In this document: positions 31,744 to 39,181 of the stretch, one piece after another | Layout of the letters: every line of letters starts with the position of its first letter | How positions within the stretch are numbered: the stretch's first letter is position 1 | DNA from: Streptococcus sp. A12 | GTDB taxonomy: Bacteria; Bacillota; Bacilli; Lactobacillales; Streptococcaceae | Direction of reading: 5' to 3' | Assembly: GCF_905372335.1 (NCBI RefSeq) | Contig: NZ_CAJPOU010000008.1 | Span: 1-45,698, forward strand | DNA length: 45,698 nt | Made by a program: the position numbers and the translations under genes | The notes under the pieces: model-generated | What the model was told of the DNA's origin: nothing | The model's database searches: none | The model's input: the letters and a program-made list of their open reading frames with translations, nothing else

Positions 31744-32970
31744 ATGATAGATGTCGATAAGATTCGGAAAGATTTCCCGATTTTAGATCAAATAGTGAAT
31801 GATGAGCCACTTGTCTATTTAGATAATGCAGCGACGACACAAAAACCAAAAGCTGTCTTAGAGGCGGTGAATCGCTATTACCAAGAGGATAACGCCAATG
31901 TTCACCGTGGGGTTCATACCTTGGCGGAACGGGCAACCGCATCCTATGAAGCAGCAAGAGAAACGGTCCGTCGTTTTATAAACGCTTCCTCGACCAAAGA
32001 GGTCTTGTTTACGAGAGGGACTACGACAGGCTTGAACTGGATTGGTCGGTTTGCAGAAGAAATCCTCGAAGAGGGGGATGAGGTCCTCATCTCCATTATG
32101 GAACACCATTCCAACATCCTTCCTTGGCAGGAAGCTTGTCGGAAGACAGGGGCGAAGTTGGTCTATGCCTACTTGAAAGACGGTGGTCTGGATCTAGAGG
32201 ATTTCCGAGAAAAATTGACAGATCGAACCAAATTTGTTTCCATTACCCATGCTTCTAACGTTCTCGGGGTGATCAATCCTATCCAGGAACTCGCTCAATT
32301 GGCCCATGAAAAAGGTGCTATTATGATAGTGGATGGGGCTCAATCAGTCCCCCATATGAAAATTGATGTTCAAAAACTAGATGGAGACTTCTTTGTCTTT
32401 TCCGGGCATAAAATGGCTGGACCGACAGGAATTGGAGTCTTGTATGGAAAAGAGCACTATCTCAACCAAATGTCACCTGTTGAATTTGGTGGGGAAATGA
32501 TTGACTTTGTCTATGAACAATCCGCAACCTGGAAGGAACTCCCTTGGAAATTCGAAGCTGGGACTCCAAATATGGCTGGTGCTATTGGTTTAGCTGCGGC
32601 GATTGATTATTTAGAGGCTATTGGAATGGATGCTATTGAGCATCACGAGCAAGAGTTAATTGCCTACGTCTTTCCCAAACTTCAAGCAATTGAAGGCTTG
32701 AAAATCTATGGCTCCCAAGATTTAGCGAAACGCTCTGGGGTGATTTCCTTCAACTTAGGGGATCTGCATCCTCATGATCTTGCGACTGCCCTGGATTATG
32801 AAGGAGTTGCCGTTCGGGCAGGCCACCATTGTGCTCAACCTTTGATCCAGTATTTGGAGGTTCCAGCTACTGCTCGAGCTAGCTTTTATCTCTACAATAC
32901 AAAGGAAGACTGTGATAAGCTTGTAGAAGCGCTGATAAAAACAAAGGAGTTTTTCAATGGCACTTTCTAA
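31744..32970 (+). CDS. sufS: Cysteine desulfurase SufS
   Basis: A 408-aa PLP enzyme of the group II desulfurases, supplying sulfur for cluster assembly. PLP Lys in FSGHKMAGPTGIG and the persulfide Cys in RAGHHCAQPL. It starts 2 nt after sufD and overlaps sufU by 14 nt; SufU is its Gram-positive sulfur acceptor. Confidence 0.95.
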   Translation: MIDVDKIRKDFPILDQIVNDEPLVYLDNAATTQKPKAVLEAVNRYYQEDNANVHRGVHTLAERATASYEAARETVRRFINASSTKEVLFTRGTTTGLNWIGRFAEEILEEGDEVLISIMEHHSNILPWQEACRKTGAKLVYAYLKDGGLDLEDFREKLTDRTKFVSITHASNVLGVINPIQELAQLAHEKGAIMIVDGAQSVPHMKIDVQKLDGDFFVFSGHKMAGPTGIGVLYGKEHYLNQMSPVEFGGEMIDFVYEQSATWKELPWKFEAGTPNMAGAIGLAAAIDYLEAIGMDAIEHHEQELIAYVFPKLQAIEGLKIYGSQDLAKRSGVISFNLGDLHPHDLATALDYEGVAVRAGHHCAQPLIQYLEVPATARASFYLYNTKEDCDKLVEALIKTKEFFNGTF

Positions 32971-33391
32971 ATTAGATAGCCTCTATATGGCTGTAGTAGC
33001 TGACCATTCAAAAAATCCCCACCACCATGGAAAGATTGAAGGGGTTGAACAAATCAACTTAAACAATCCAACCTGTGGCGATGTGATTAGTTTGTCTGTT
33101 CAGTTTGATGATGAAGGAGTAATCAAGGACATTGCCTTTGTCAACTCAGGCTGTACGATTTCGACGGCTTCTGCTAGTATGATGACGGACGTTGTCCTAG
33201 GAAAATCCAAGGAAGAAGTGCTAGAGTTGGCGACTATTTTTTCAGAAATGGTCCAAGGCAAAGAAGATGCCCGTCAAGACCAGTTGGGAGATGCAGCCTT
33301 TTTAGCTGGAGTTGCTAAATTTCCACAACGGATCAAGTGCTCGACCCTGGCTTGGAATGCTCTCAAAAAAGCAATCGATGCTCAAGCCTAA
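32957..33391 (+). CDS. sufU: Sulfur transfer protein SufU
   Basis: A 144-aa IscU-like protein of the Gram-positive SufU type. Zn/sulfur ligands are present: Cys and Asp in PTCGD (about 40-42), Cys in SGCTIS, and Cys in RIKCSTLAWNAL. The region between the second and third Cys is long, as in SufU. Overlaps sufS by 14 nt. SD AAAGGAG inside sufS. The next gene, sufB, is separated by a 145-nt structured gap. Confidence 0.94.
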   Translation: MALSKLDSLYMAVVADHSKNPHHHGKIEGVEQINLNNPTCGDVISLSVQFDDEGVIKDIAFVNSGCTISTASASMMTDVVLGKSKEEVLELATIFSEMVQGKEDARQDQLGDAAFLAGVAKFPQRIKCSTLAWNALKKAIDAQA

Positions 33392-33403
33392 TGATGAATA
33401 AAA

Positions 33404-33499
33404 GTGATTAAGATTTAAGTCTGTTCTTTAACCAAGCTTCTGGTGAGAAATGCTATCAACATTCGGGTGCTTATGGTCCAGACTAGAGAAAGTAATCAC
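33404..33499. repeat. Nested long hairpin between sufU and sufB
   Basis: Four complementary pairs are nested about one centre: GTGATTA/TAATCAC (33404, 33493), AGTCTG/CAGACT (33418, 33479), ACC-AAGC/GCTT-GGT (33431, 33469) and AATG/CATT (33449, 33460). The rest of the 145-bp gap has no gene. No T-tract follows, and sufB's SD (AAAGGAAAG, 33527 region) lies just beyond. It may be an RNA element setting SufB levels, or the remnant of a small palindromic repeat. Confidence 0.5.
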
Positions 33500-33536
33500 A
33501 TGGAAAGAGCGATAAAAAGAAAATGAAAGGAAAGAT

Positions 33537-34949
33537 ATGACAGAAGAAAGAGTAGAACCAAAACCAATTGATCTTGGTGAATATAAATTTGGCTTTCACG
33601 ATGATGTAGACCCAATCTTGTCAACAGGAAAAGGGTTGAATGAATCGGTTATTCGCGAGTTGTCTGCTGCGAAAAATGAGCCAGAATGGATGCTGGAGTT
33701 CCGTTTGAAGTCTTATGAAGCATTTAAAAAAATGCCGATGCAAACTTGGGGAGCGGACTTGTCAGATATTGATTTTGATGATTTGATTTATTATCAAAAA
33801 CCATCTGATAAACCTGCACGTAGCTGGGATGAAGTGCCTGAAAAAATTAAGGAAACATTTGAACGGATTGGTATTCCAGAAGCAGAGCGTGCTTACCTAG
33901 CCGGAGCAGCTGCTCAGTATGAGTCTGAAGTAGTTTACCATAACATGAAGGAAGAATTCCAAAAGCTCGGAATCATTTTTACCGATACAGATTCGGCTTT
34001 GAAGGAATACCCAGACTTGTTTAAGCAATACTTTGCTAAGTTGGTACCTCCAACGGATAATAAGTTGGCAGCCCTCAACTCAGCTGTTTGGTCAGGTGGA
34101 ACCTTTATCTATGTGCCGAAGGGTGTTAAGGTCGATGTTCCTTTGCAGACTTACTTCCGGATTAATAATGAAAATACAGGTCAGTTTGAGCGGACTTTGA
34201 TTATTGTTGACGAAGGCGCTAGCGTCCACTATGTAGAAGGATGTACAGCACCGACTTATTCAAGCAATAGCCTGCACGCAGCTATTGTCGAAATTTTTGC
34301 CTTGGATGGCGCTTATATGCGTTATACGACCATCCAAAACTGGTCCGACAATGTCTATAACTTGGTAACCAAACGGGCCAAAGCGACCAAAGATGCGACA
34401 GTTGAATGGATCGATGGAAACCTCGGGGCTAAAACGACCATGAAATACCCGTCTGTTTATCTGGATGGAGAAGGCGCGCGTGGGACTATGCTTTCTATCG
34501 CCTTTGCAAATGCGGGGCAACACCAAGATACAGGTGCTAAAATGATCCATAATGCTCCACATACCAGCTCTTCAATCGTCTCAAAATCCATCGCGAAAGG
34601 TGGAGGAAAGGTTGACTACCGTGGACAAGTGACCTTCAATAAAGATTCAGCGAAATCTGTCAGTCACATTGAGTGTGATACCATTATCATGGATGACTTA
34701 TCTGCGTCAGATACCATTCCATTTAATGAAATCCATAACTCGCAAGTTGCTTTGGAGCACGAAGCTAAGGTTTCTAAGATTTCTGAAGAGCAACTCTATT
34801 ACCTCATGAGCCGTGGTTTATCAGAATCAGAAGCGACTGAAATGATCGTCATGGGATTTGTAGAGCCTTTCACTAAAGAACTTCCAATGGAATATGCAGT
34901 TGAGCTCAACCGCTTGATTAGCTATGAAATGGAAGGATCTGTCGGTTAA
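33537..34949 (+). CDS. sufB: Fe-S cluster assembly scaffold SufB
   Basis: A 470-aa scaffold protein. Typical SufB N-terminus, the YVEGCTAP Cys region (about residue 237-245), and the end QLYYLMSRGLSESEATEMIVMGFVEP. It builds the cluster with SufC and SufD. It is the largest suf gene and is followed after 21 nt by an uncharacterised gene. Confidence 0.95.
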   Translation: MTEERVEPKPIDLGEYKFGFHDDVDPILSTGKGLNESVIRELSAAKNEPEWMLEFRLKSYEAFKKMPMQTWGADLSDIDFDDLIYYQKPSDKPARSWDEVPEKIKETFERIGIPEAERAYLAGAAAQYESEVVYHNMKEEFQKLGIIFTDTDSALKEYPDLFKQYFAKLVPPTDNKLAALNSAVWSGGTFIYVPKGVKVDVPLQTYFRINNENTGQFERTLIIVDEGASVHYVEGCTAPTYSSNSLHAAIVEIFALDGAYMRYTTIQNWSDNVYNLVTKRAKATKDATVEWIDGNLGAKTTMKYPSVYLDGEGARGTMLSIAFANAGQHQDTGAKMIHNAPHTSSSIVSKSIAKGGGKVDYRGQVTFNKDSAKSVSHIECDTIIMDDLSASDTIPFNEIHNSQVALEHEAKVSKISEEQLYYLMSRGLSESEATEMIVMGFVEPFTKELPMEYAVELNRLISYEMEGSVG

Positions 34950-34970
34950 GGGGATAAAAGGAGAAGCAAA

Positions 34971-35543
34971 ATGGGATTCTTAAAAAAAATATTTGGTAAT
35001 GTTGAAAAAGCGAATAAGGGCGAAATTCCTGTTGAGGAAATTGTTCCACCCTTTACAATTGATCTAGCAGAAGAAGCAGATGATTATTGGAGACAGATGG
35101 AACAAAATCTCTTGATCAATGCTGTGAAGGCTGTTGGCGGTCCTGATAAAGCGGATCGTGCCTTTATGCTAGTGAATTTTAAGCCGGGTCAAGAAACATT
35201 TGATTTGTATTATCAAATCGATGGGAAATTAATTTCTTGGCAAGAATTGGATCCAGAACTTGTAGAAAAAATCCGCCTTCAACTCTTGCCTCAAGCACCA
35301 GCAGTAGCCCATGCAGTCAATGAAAATTACGAAGCTGCCAATGTTCCTGTGATTAGTTATGCCATGCTTCAATTAGAAACGGCGACCATGGCTTGGTTTG
35401 GTCGGAAGCTAACAACAGCTACACCTGAAGCTAGCTTATCTTTTGGAGAATTGGTAGCAGGTTGGCGTGCGTTGATTGAACAAGAAATCCCGACTCATCC
35501 AATAGACAGCGATACTGCTTTTCCTTATTTCGAAGTTCGATAG
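34971..35543 (+). CDS. Uncharacterised 190-aa protein after sufB
   Basis: A soluble, acidic 190-aa protein (starts MGFLKKIFGNVEKANKGEIP) that I do not recognise. No TM or signal peptide. The motif region YYQIDGKLISWQELD and the end IDSDTAFPYFEVR suggest an alpha/beta fold. AAAGGAG before ATG, 21 nt after sufB and no terminator between, so it belongs to the suf transcript. An immunity-type or suf-accessory role are both open; no function claimed. Confidence 0.65.
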   Translation: MGFLKKIFGNVEKANKGEIPVEEIVPPFTIDLAEEADDYWRQMEQNLLINAVKAVGGPDKADRAFMLVNFKPGQETFDLYYQIDGKLISWQELDPELVEKIRLQLLPQAPAVAHAVNENYEAANVPVISYAMLQLETATMAWFGRKLTTATPEASLSFGELVAGWRALIEQEIPTHPIDSDTAFPYFEVR

Positions 35544-35564
35544 AAGTTCTGTTGACGGAATTGA

Positions 35565-35601
35565 ATAAACAAAAAAAGAGGGTGACCTCTTTTTTGTTTA
35601 T
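35565..35601. terminator. Bidirectional terminator between suf and dacA-like genes
   Basis: A perfect GAGG/CCTC stem extended by A-rich/T-rich and ATAAAC/GTTTAT arms. It has a T-run on both strands and serves both convergent operons. Confidence 0.9.
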
Positions 35602-35607
35602 GAGCAT

Positions 35608-36861
35608 TTATAGTTTTTCGTTGACGTAACGAACAAATTGATTCCACCACACCTTTAAGAAGAAACTTTTTTGGATATTTTCTCCGCTTACCATTTCCAT
35701 ACTAGGGGCTTTACCTTCGATATACCCTCGACCGATGGGTTCTGGATCAGTGTAGGTAAGGGTTCCGAGAGAAGTACCTTTCTTTATAGGAGCGCTAAAT
35801 GAAGATTGGCTACTTTTAAAGGTGATTTTAGCTTCTGCTTGGCTTCCTTGTCGTTCAATCACAATGAAGTCATCCTTAGCGACAGCGGTGGAACTTGTTT
35901 TTTTACCATCAAGGACTGTTGATTTACTGTTGTTGTAAGCTTTGCCTTTGCTGACAATGAGGTTTGGAACGAAGTTTTGGCTCACATAATTCATCAGGTT
36001 GGCTGTTGCAACAAATCGTGCGTAAGGGTCGCCATCGATTGCCTCAACACCAATGACAACGGTAATCATTCGAATCCCATTTTGATTCGTAGAGGCAACA
36101 AATGAGATCCCTCCTTTTTCGGAATTTCCAGTTTTTAGACCATCTACTCCTGCTCGATAGTTGGGCATGTTTTCCAACATATAGTTACTGCTCTCCAATT
36201 GAATTCCAGCAAAGTCTGCATGGGGAAGTGAGGTGATTTTTGTAACTTCAGGATAGTCTTCTAGGAGATGTTTTGCAATAACTGCAACATCATAAGCACT
36301 CAGCTTGTTTTCTGTATTTTTCTTTTTGTTTTCCTCATCCTCATCCCCATCCCCATCAATGATAGATTGGTTCAAACCACTAGCATTCACAATCGTCGCA
36401 TCTGTAATTCCCCAATCTTTGAGCTTTTCTTTCATGAGGAGGACGAATTTTTCTTCGCTACCAGCTACTTTTTCAGCTAAGGCGATGGCGGCACTATTGG
36501 CGTTTGATACGAGGAGAGCAGTGAGCAAGTCCTTAACCTTGTATTTACGGGCTTCCATGGGGACATTGCTGATTCCTTCAACAGCGGTCAGTTGGTAGGC
36601 TTTGTCCGAAATATCTACGTCATCATTTAAAGAGATTTTTCCTTGCTGAATGGCTTTGTAAACGAGATAAGTAGTTAAGAGATTGCTGATTCCACCAACT
36701 TCTTTTTTTTCATTGCTATTTTTTTCGTAGAGTATTTTACCTGTTGTTCCATCGATTGCAATAGCATGCTGAGCTCCGAGGTCTAGGTCCTCCGCTCTTA
36801 CAGGAGAAGTACTGAGAAGGGTAAGAATTATGCAAAGAAGTAAAGTGATTATTTTTTTCAC
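35608..36861 (-). CDS. DacA/PBP3-like protein lacking catalytic residues
   Basis: A 417-aa PBP5/DacA homologue: signal peptide (about 1-23, VRAED), a D,D-carboxypeptidase-like domain (about 27-290), a PBP5 C-terminal domain and an amphipathic tail WNQFVRYVNEKL for membrane binding. The fold is intact, but where active DacA has SxxK the frame reads V-G-G57-I-S-N60-LLTTYLV (Ser to Gly, Lys to Asn), and SxN reads N120-A-N. K243-T-G is kept. An acidic insertion (about 169-185) is present. GTG start, SD GAGGAT. No frameshift. It is probably an inactive regulatory or binding protein; neighbours place it where pneumococcus has dacA. Confidence 0.9.
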   Translation of the reverse strand: MKKIITLLLCIILTLLSTSPVRAEDLDLGAQHAIAIDGTTGKILYEKNSNEKKEVGGISNLLTTYLVYKAIQQGKISLNDDVDISDKAYQLTAVEGISNVPMEARKYKVKDLLTALLVSNANSAAIALAEKVAGSEEKFVLLMKEKLKDWGITDATIVNASGLNQSIIDGDGDEDEENKKKNTENKLSAYDVAVIAKHLLEDYPEVTKITSLPHADFAGIQLESSNYMLENMPNYRAGVDGLKTGNSEKGGISFVASTNQNGIRMITVVIGVEAIDGDPYARFVATANLMNYVSQNFVPNLIVSKGKAYNNSKSTVLDGKKTSSTAVAKDDFIVIERQGSQAEAKITFKSSQSSFSAPIKKGTSLGTLTYTDPEPIGRGYIEGKAPSMEMVSGENIQKSFFLKVWWNQFVRYVNEKL

Positions 36862-36893
36862 GTTTGAATCCTCGATTGTTTTTTGTCTCTACT

Positions 36894-36899
36894 ATTGTA
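36894..36899 (-). promoter_or_regulatory. Extended -10 of the dacA-like gene
   Basis: On the minus strand TGA-TACAAT, with the -10 at 36899-36894. No good -35 hexamer is found. Confidence 0.35.
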
Positions 36900-36978
36900 T
36901 CATAAAAGAAGGCAACTGCTTTAATCCTATTTTCACCTTCACTTAATTTAAAACTCTATAAGTAAATTGTAAAGATAG

Positions 36979-37007
36979 TTGGTAAAATGGAAGAAATAGT
37001 GTATAAT
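36979..37007 (+). promoter_or_regulatory. Promoter of the first oligopeptide-binding gene
   Basis: TTGGTA (36979-36984), 17-bp spacer, TATAAT (37002-37007). Confidence 0.7.
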
Positions 37008-37036
37008 GGTAGAAAACCTAACATAAGGAGATAGTG

Positions 37037-39001
37037 ATGAAAGTAAATAAACGGTTTGTACTGGCCGGTGTTTCTCTAGCCAGCGCTCTTCTATTAACAG
37101 CATGCGGTGGTGGAAGCAGCAATCAATCTACTTATTCTTATATTTATTCAACGGATCCAAATACTTTGGACTACATTGTATCGACTCGTACAACGACGTC
37201 TGATATTACAAGTAATCTTGTTGATGGTTTGTTAGAAAATGATAAATATGGAAATTTAATCCCAAGTTTGGCAGAAGAATGGACAGTTTCAGAAGATGGC
37301 TTGGTCTATACCTATAAACTTCGAAAAGATGCTAAATGGTACACCAGTGAAGGGGAAGAGTATGGTGCTGTAACAGCTCACGATTTTGTGACAGGAATCA
37401 AACATGCTGTGGAATCAAAATCTGAAGGTCTCTTCTTAATCCAAAACTCCATTAAAGGCTTGGATGCCTATGCCAAGGGTGAAACAACAGACTTTCAGAC
37501 AGTTGGCGTGAAAGCCCTAGATGATTACACCGTTCAATATACCTTGGAACGTCCAGAAAGCTTTTGGAATTCTAAGACGACATCAGGCGTCCTTTTCCCA
37601 GTTAACGCAACTTTCTTAAAATCGCAAGGAAAAGACTTTGGTTCCCTGAAACCAAGTAGTATTCTCTATAACGGTCCCTATTATTTGAAGAATTTAACTT
37701 CAAAATCTCAAATTGAACTTGTAAAAAATAAAGAATACTATGATGAAAAGAATGTTCATATTGATAATGTGAAGTTGACTTACAATGACGGATCAGATCC
37801 AGAATCAGTCATCAAGAAATTTGAGAATGGACAATATTCATTTGCGACAGTAATGCCAAATAGCTCCACTTATAAGAGTGTGAAAAAGAAATTTGGTGAT
37901 AATATTGTTTATGGTGTTCAATATGGTACATCTTATTACCTAGGCTTCAACATCGATCGTCAGAAGTATAACCATACAGCCAAAACGACAGATGCTCAAA
38001 AATCGTCTACAAAACAAGCGATTTTAAACAAGGATTTCCGTCAAGCCGTCAACTTTGCCTTTGACCGTGAAGCCTATGCAGCTCAAACATCTGGTGCGGA
38101 TGCGGCGACCAAGATTCTTCGAAACACCTTGGTTCCACCGACTTTTGTTCAAGTAAATGGTGAAGAGTTCGGTAAGGTTGTTGAGAAACAATTGGTGAGC
38201 TATGGGGATGAGTGGAAAGACGTAAATCTAGATGATGCCCAAACCACTCTCTACAATCAAGAAAAAGCTAAGGCTGAATTTGCAAAAGCAAAAGAACAAC
38301 TGCAAAAAGAAGGGGTACAATTCCCAATTCATTTGGATTACGTTGTTAGTCAGACAGATAACAGTCAGGTACAACAAGCTAGCTCCTTTAAGCAATCCGT
38401 AGAAGCTGTTCTTGGTGCAGACAATGTTGTCGTAGATATTCAGAAATTATCTGATGATGACTTTAACAATATTACCTACTTTACAGACACTGCTGCTGAG
38501 AAAGATTATGACCTTGCAGGCGGAGGATGGGTTCCAGACTACCAAGATCCATCTACTTATTTAGAGAGTTTAAGTCCTGTTAACGGTTCGGTTTTCTACT
38601 ATCTAGGTGTGGATGCAGGTTCAAAAAGCCCTGCTATTACAGCAGTTGACTTTGGGAAGTATGCAGAGCTCTTAAAAGATGCCAATGCAGAAGTGAGTGA
38701 CCAAGCTGTACGTTATGAGAAATACGCAGCCGCTCAAGCATGGCTAACCGATAGTTCGTTGATCTTGCCAACTGTTTCAAATGGTGGAACTCCAATGCTG
38801 CAACGGACTGTCCCATATAGTCGTGCTGCTTCATGGGTTGGAACAAAAGGTACAGGAACCAACTATAAATATCTTGAACTTTCAGAAGAAGTCATCAAGA
38901 CAAAAGATTACGATGCAAGTAAAGAAAAATGGTTGAAAGAAAAGGCCGAATCCAATAAAAAAGCCCAAGAAGAATTAAAGAACCACATCGAATCTAAATA
39001 G
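37037..39001 (+). CDS. Oligopeptide-binding lipoprotein 1 (AmiA/AliA-like)
   Basis: A 654-aa extracellular peptide-binding lipoprotein (SBP_bac_5). The lipobox LLTAC is followed by the family's N-terminal STDPNTLDY and the CESTSDITSNLVDGLLEN-like region. ATG 37037 has AAGGAG 6 nt upstream; GTG 37034 is less likely. It is a tandem paralogue of the next gene (matching NHTAKTTDAQKSSTK and NHTSKTSDDQKSSTK stretches), with its own promoter, and a long hairpin separates them. It delivers peptides to AmiCDEF. Confidence 0.9.
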   Translation: MKVNKRFVLAGVSLASALLLTACGGGSSNQSTYSYIYSTDPNTLDYIVSTRTTTSDITSNLVDGLLENDKYGNLIPSLAEEWTVSEDGLVYTYKLRKDAKWYTSEGEEYGAVTAHDFVTGIKHAVESKSEGLFLIQNSIKGLDAYAKGETTDFQTVGVKALDDYTVQYTLERPESFWNSKTTSGVLFPVNATFLKSQGKDFGSLKPSSILYNGPYYLKNLTSKSQIELVKNKEYYDEKNVHIDNVKLTYNDGSDPESVIKKFENGQYSFATVMPNSSTYKSVKKKFGDNIVYGVQYGTSYYLGFNIDRQKYNHTAKTTDAQKSSTKQAILNKDFRQAVNFAFDREAYAAQTSGADAATKILRNTLVPPTFVQVNGEEFGKVVEKQLVSYGDEWKDVNLDDAQTTLYNQEKAKAEFAKAKEQLQKEGVQFPIHLDYVVSQTDNSQVQQASSFKQSVEAVLGADNVVVDIQKLSDDDFNNITYFTDTAAEKDYDLAGGGWVPDYQDPSTYLESLSPVNGSVFYYLGVDAGSKSPAITAVDFGKYAELLKDANAEVSDQAVRYEKYAAAQAWLTDSSLILPTVSNGGTPMLQRTVPYSRAASWVGTKGTGTNYKYLELSEEVIKTKDYDASKEKWLKEKAESNKKAQEELKNHIESK

Positions 39002-39036
39002 CTGGGATAGTAAGAACGTATAAGTTTATGTAGGGT

Positions 39037-39093
39037 AAGGAGCCACTAAAAAGGATTGATTTTTTAGACAGTCCTCCGCTTAGTGGCTCCTTT
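39037..39093 (+). terminator. Long hairpin between the two binding-protein genes
   Basis: AAGGAGCCACTAA pairs perfectly with TTAGTGGCTCCTT (13 bp), enclosing an inner AGGATTG/CAGTCCT stem. The T-run is short, so it may terminate weakly or stabilise the upstream mRNA. Confidence 0.5.
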
Positions 39094-39103
39094 CGCTTGC
39101 CAA

Positions 39104-39118
39104 ATATTCAGAAAATTT
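39104..39118 (+). promoter_or_regulatory. CodY box upstream of the second amiA
   Basis: AATATTCAGAAAATT differs from AATTTTCWGAAAATT at one position. Peptide uptake is a typical CodY target. Confidence 0.75.
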
Positions 39119-39120
39119 AG

Positions 39121-39149
39121 TTTACTTTTTGTCTCACTTATGCTATAAT
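39121..39149 (+). promoter_or_regulatory. Promoter of amiA
   Basis: TTTACT (39121-39126), 17-bp spacer, TGC-extended TATAAT (39144-39149), just after the CodY box. Confidence 0.65.
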
Positions 39150-39181
39150 TCTATCTAAATTCAATAAAATGGAGACTCAAA

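Noticed and set aside
33471..33524. 17-codon open frame in the sufU-sufB gap
   Set aside because: No SD, and it is explained by the hairpin region; no similarity seen.
35608..36861. Calling the dacA-like gene a pseudogene or sequencing error
   Set aside because: The frame is intact over 417 codons with signal peptide and C-terminal domain; three active-site changes require several base changes and are all clean codons.
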